A DNA stretch of 13,308 nt from contig CAIQSZ010000152.1 of the NCBI GenBank assembly GCA_903874575.1, positions 1 to 13,308 on the forward strand. The letters run 5' to 3'. Under the pieces are notes generated by a model. The model was not told the DNA's origin and searched no databases. It saw only the letters and a list, made by a program, of their open reading frames with translations. This DNA comes from an uncultured Elusimicrobia bacterium (lineage in GTDB: Bacteria > Elusimicrobiota > Elusimicrobia > UBA1565 > UBA9628). The position numbers and the translations under genes are program-made. Shown here piece by piece: positions 12,900 through 13,308 of this stretch. Each line of letters begins with the position of its first letter. Position 1 is the first letter of the stretch.

Positions 12900-13308
12900 A
12901 AACCGCCATCACCCTGGTGGAGACGGGCTGGGTCCCGGACGCGTTGACGCGCGCGGGCATCCGCCGTCTCTGCGGCGTGCGCCTGTCCGCGGAATCACGC
13001 GACGCCGCCGGCCGCATGGCGGCCTTGCGCGCGTCGATCATGCGCGGGCCGGTGGCCCCCGTGCCGCAGATGGCCAACGAGCAGCATTACGAGGTCCCGG
13101 CCGAGTTCATGCGCCTGGCGCTGGGGCCGCGCATGAAGTACTCCTCGTGCCTGTACGAAACCGGACGCGAGACCTTGGCCCAGGCCGAGGACGCGATGCT
13201 CGCGCTGACCGCGCAGCGCGCGGAGCTCGCCGACGGGCAGGACGTCCTCGAGCTCGGCTGCGGCTGGGGATCTTTAACGCTTTGGATGGCGGAGCGCTTC
13301 CCGAAGTC
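12896..13308 (+). CDS. Cyclopropane-fatty-acid-synthase-like SAM methyltransferase (partial, right edge)
   Basis: The first 137 residues of a SAM-dependent methyltransferase of the mycolic acid/cyclopropane fatty acid synthase family; the C-terminus lies beyond the window. NEQHYEVPAEFMRLALGPRM and KYSSCLYETGRETLAQAED (about residues 61-99) are the family's N-terminal substrate-region motifs. DVLELGCGWGSLTLWMAERF (about 115-134) is the SAM-binding motif I. The first ~55 residues differ from classical Cfa and fit the family branch that also contains coclaurine N-methyltransferase-like proteins. A lipid-methylating role is likely from context but cannot be fixed from this part. The start is GTG 12896, overlapping the DUF1295 stop; the match to the family begins well after it, so the start is moderately sure. 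Confidence 0.88.
   Translation, partial: MKTAITLVETGWVPDALTRAGIRRLCGVRLSAESRDAAGRMAALRASIMRGPVAPVPQMANEQHYEVPAEFMRLALGPRMKYSSCLYETGRETLAQAEDAMLALTAQRAELADGQDVLELGCGWGSLTLWMAERFPK

Overview
The window is strongly GC-rich bacterial DNA, except for a visibly less GC-rich first ~400 bases. Two lipobox signal peptides and a further secreted protein suggest a Gram-negative, diderm cell. The ketol-acid reductoisomerase belongs to the Bacteroidetes/fungal-mitochondrial-like branch of the short class. Together with the high GC this hints at an under-sampled phylum such as Elusimicrobiota, but that placement is a low-confidence impression.

Minus strand, 8747 to 408: a seven-gene branched-chain amino acid operon in the order ilvB-ilvN-ilvC-ilvD-leuA-leuC-leuD. 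It encodes acetolactate synthase (large and small subunits), ketol-acid reductoisomerase, dihydroxyacid dehydratase, 2-isopropylmalate synthase and isopropylmalate isomerase (large and small subunits). The genes are joined by ATGA overlaps or by Shine-Dalgarno sequences that overlap the previous stop codon. leuB and a branched-chain transaminase (ilvE) are not in the window.

Upstream of ilvB, 8558-8747 holds what reads as a complete ribosome-dependent attenuator. It has a sigma70-like promoter, a short leader peptide whose core is a run of Ile/Val/Leu codons, a pause hairpin, an alternative antiterminator pairing, and a Rho-independent terminator with a U-tract. When charged Ile, Val and Leu tRNAs are scarce, the ribosome should stall in the leader and let transcription into ilvB proceed. 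Beyond leuD, on the same strand, an incomplete gene for a secreted protein runs off the left edge.

Minus strand, 8762-9982: a TPR-repeat protein gene lies just upstream of the ilv promoter, with no terminator seen between them. Its start codon shares a CATG with that of a divergent plus-strand gene.

Plus strand, 9981-13308: first come two overlapping genes for small related lipoproteins, then a YdjM-like membrane metal-dependent hydrolase. Next is a stress-type module: an ECF sigma factor, a short soluble zinc-binding anti-sigma factor, a DUF1295 membrane protein, and the start of a cyclopropane-fatty-acid-synthase-like methyltransferase cut by the right edge. The module's genes overlap by ATGA/GTGA junctions, so the sigma/anti-sigma pair probably controls a membrane-lipid modification response.

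No rRNA, tRNA, CRISPR array, insertion sequence or phage gene was seen.
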